Positions 7,518 through 8,786 of a stretch of 8,786 bases of DNA are shown here, piece by piece. Source of the stretch: Verrucomicrobia bacterium UBA1412 (GTDB lineage: Bacteria; Verrucomicrobiota; Verrucomicrobiia; Limisphaerales; UBA1412); the NCBI GenBank assembly GCA_002305615.1, contig DBPU01000066.1, forward strand, positions 1 to 8,786, given 5' to 3'. The stretch's first letter is position 1. Each line of letters starts with the position of its first letter. Both the position numbers and the translations under genes were made by a program. The notes beneath the pieces are model-generated. The model was not told where the DNA came from. It searched no databases and saw only the letters and a list, made by a program, of their open reading frames with translations.

Positions 7518-7538
7518 TCAGCGCGATGTATTTTTCAT
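7518..7538 (-). other. Detached start codon and signal-peptide head of the beta-helix gene
   Basis: On the minus strand an ATG at 7538-7536 is followed by five A bases (7535-7531) and then TACATCGCG. Read as written, it gives Met-Lys-Asn-Thr-Ser-Arg and a TGA at 7520-7518. With six A bases it would read MKKYIALISVLFILPIA, a typical signal peptide, directly in frame with the beta-helix protein, giving 531 residues. The ATG also overlaps the likely stop of the upstream gene as ATGA. Confidence 0.65.
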
Positions 7539-7804
7539 TTTTGTTTTATTTCTTTATTTAGTTTTTTGAAAATATTTTCAGTACCCTTACGATCCGGAGT
7601 GACGATATAATGGGTGATTTTCTCTGTGTCACAGCGTGCTCCTCAAGCACCTCTCCTGTATTTTCATCAATACCGTATATCATGACACTAATCTGCCTAA
7701 ATGAACCAGTCCACACAATGCACTGAGGCGGAGCGTATCCTCCCTCTGAGCGTATTGTCAAGATGGACGCTCCGTAAATTTTGCATAAACCTGTTTTTGG
7801 GCAT
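7535..7804 (-). pseudogene. Remnant of a small unidentified gene upstream of the beta-helix gene
   Basis: I do not recognise the family. One minus-strand frame reads KIYGASILTIRS, GGYAPPQCIVWTGSF and then QISVMIYGIDENTGEVLEEH, which looks like a compact beta-rich protein. As written it continues to a TAA at 7560-7558. In another frame the DNA reads ITHYIVTPDRKG and then TENIFKKLNKEIKQK, ending at TGA 7537-7535, a more protein-like lysine-rich tail whose stop overlaps the next ATG as ATGA. One extra A in the four-A run at 7621-7618 would join the two parts. The 5' end is also unclear: ATG at 7804-7802 is not in frame with the body, and one extra A in each of two further A runs would give a start MPKKQVYAKIYG, which is speculative. 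The open frame extending to 7950 only reads through repeat copy B and is not coding there. Confidence 0.5.
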
Positions 7805-7809
7805 AATGG

Positions 7810-7912
7810 GCCGCGGCTCTTCTTACTTTTTGGTGAGGGACTCCCTATTTTATTGCTTCGGTGAGCGGCCTCACTTATCCTCCCGGGAGAGTTGAGGTTG
7901 AGAAGCGATTGA
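7810..7912 (+). repeat. Direct repeat copy B, right border of the cassette
   Basis: This stretch of about 103 bp is the partner of 5821-5927, in the same orientation, with identical blocks of 14 and 16 bp. It begins five bases beyond the possible ATG (7804) of the small minus-strand remnant and ends 62 bp before cyuA. Unlike copy A it has no AAGAAGAG partner upstream, so it cannot form the long terminator hairpin. It contains GTGAG-cggc-CTCAC at 7861-7874. It probably forms part of the cyuA upstream region. Confidence 0.75.
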
Positions 7913-7974
7913 GGCCGGTTGAAACAGACGGCCCTGATAAGCGAAAACAAGTGAGACAGTAAGGAAAAAGAGAA

Positions 7975-8786
7975 ATGCTTACAAAGCAGGAGCGGGAGGC
8001 GATTATCGCCATGATTCAGCGCGAGGTGGTGCCGGCTGTGGGGTGTACGGAGCCGGTGGCCGTGGCGCTGGCGGTGGCACGGGCCAGAGAGATTCTGGGC
8101 GGAGGGTTGCCCGAAAAGATCACGGTTTACCTCAGCGCGAACATGCTCAAAAACGCCATGGGTGTGGGAATTCCCGGCACGGGGATGACCGGACTGCCGA
8201 TCGCCATTGCTCTGGGAGCCCTCTGCGGCAATTCCGATCAGGGGCTGGAGGTGCTTCAGGATGTGACACCCACGGATGTGACTCGGGGTAAGGAAATAAT
8301 CGCGGCCGGTGCGATTCAGATTTTCCTCAAGGAAGGGATTTCGGAGAAGCTCTATATTGAGGTTTTATGCGAAAGCCCGGAGGCGAGCTCCTGCGCCATC
8401 ATCGCCGGGGGGCACACCCATTTTATCTACCTCTCTCGGGGAGAGGAAGTTTTGCTCGATCAACGTGAGCGCAATCGCTCGGAAAAGGAAGAGGCGCCGC
8501 CGGAGCTCACCCTGAAGCGTGTCTATGAATTTGCTACGGAGACTCCCCTGGAAGAAATTGCTTTTATTCTCGAATCGGCGCGGATGAATAAAGCTGCGGC
8601 AGAGGTTTCGTTTGCGGGGCATTACGGCCACGAACTGGGGAGGATGATGCGCGGCCGCTACGAGAAAGATTTCATGGGCGAGAGCCTCTTTTCCCGGATT
8701 CTGGCCTATACCTCCGCAGCCTGCGATGCCCGTATGGCCGGAGAAAAAATCCCGGTGATGAGCAATTCAGGCAGCGGCAATCAGGG
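7975..8786 (+). CDS. cyuA: L-cysteine desulfidase, CyuA/YhaM family (3' end outside window)
   Basis: The first 270 codons are present; there is no stop before the window ends. The family breaks L-cysteine down to pyruvate, ammonia and hydrogen sulfide using an oxygen-sensitive iron-sulfur cluster, in the cytoplasm, and is typical of anaerobes and facultative anaerobes. Family blocks visible are VGCTEPVAVALA with cluster-ligand candidate Cys24, NAMGVGIPGTGMTGLPIAIALGAL, AGGHTH at about 144-149, TSAACDARM at about 246-254 and SNSGSGNQG at the very end. Together they match the first two thirds of a protein usually of about 430 residues; further cluster cysteines would lie beyond the window. The ATG at 7975 has AAGGA at 7961-7965, nine bases upstream. 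The gene is separated from pckG by a terminator and the minus-strand cassette, so it likely has its own promoter. Confidence 0.93.
   Translation, partial: MLTKQEREAIIAMIQREVVPAVGCTEPVAVALAVARAREILGGGLPEKITVYLSANMLKNAMGVGIPGTGMTGLPIAIALGALCGNSDQGLEVLQDVTPTDVTRGKEIIAAGAIQIFLKEGISEKLYIEVLCESPEASSCAIIAGGHTHFIYLSRGEEVLLDQRERNRSEKEEAPPELTLKRVYEFATETPLEEIAFILESARMNKAAAEVSFAGHYGHELGRMMRGRYEKDFMGESLFSRILAYTSAACDARMAGEKIPVMSNSGSGNQ

Noticed and set aside
7820..7950. N-terminal part of the minus-strand open frame 7558-7950
   Set aside because: This part reads antisense through repeat copy B and the cyuA leader, so only the segment below about 7804 is considered a gene remnant.

Overview
The window reads as a piece of a free-living bacterial chromosome. 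My best guess is a member of the PVC group (Verrucomicrobiota, Kiritimatiellota or Lentisphaerota). This rests on three things seen in the sequence: secreted proteins carrying a small beta-sandwich module that ends in FYR or FFR, several starts without a clear Shine-Dalgarno sequence, and intergenic DNA full of palindromic repeats. It is an inference, not a placement by marker genes. No tRNA, rRNA, CRISPR array, integrase or transposase gene was seen.

Layout. Positions 1-555 hold no convincing gene. They contain a cluster of short hairpins with three-base loops and a large imperfect inverted repeat built on a GCAGATTACGC motif. Next come three plus-strand genes: a secreted alpha/beta hydrolase (700-2160), an RmuC-family DNA recombination protein (2297-3700) and a GTP-type phosphoenolpyruvate carboxykinase (3948-5756, pckG). 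pckG ends in a strong rho-independent terminator at 5796-5840. At the right edge, the first 270 codons of an L-cysteine desulfidase (CyuA/YhaM family) start at 7975 and run off the window.

Between pckG and cyuA lies the most interesting part: a minus-strand cassette of about 1.9 kb (5944-7804). It holds a secreted right-handed beta-helix protein and, upstream of it, the remnant of a small unidentified gene. The cassette is bracketed by two diverged direct repeats of about 105 bp (5821-5927 and 7810-7912). The left copy shares its start with the descending arm of the pckG terminator. Both cassette genes look interrupted by one missing A in a short A tract. Adding one A at 7618-7621 joins two halves of the small gene. 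Its stop then overlaps, as ATGA, an ATG at 7538. Adding one A at 7531-7535 joins that ATG to a textbook signal peptide in frame with the beta-helix protein. The two genes therefore look like a translationally coupled pair that has decayed, is switched by slippage, or was miscalled in the assembly.

Function. pckG feeds gluconeogenesis or anaplerosis from oxaloacetate, and CyuA makes pyruvate, ammonia and sulfide from cysteine. They are metabolically adjacent, but the terminator and the inserted cassette argue against one operon. The hydrolase and the beta-helix protein are both predicted to be exported and share the same accessory module at opposite ends.
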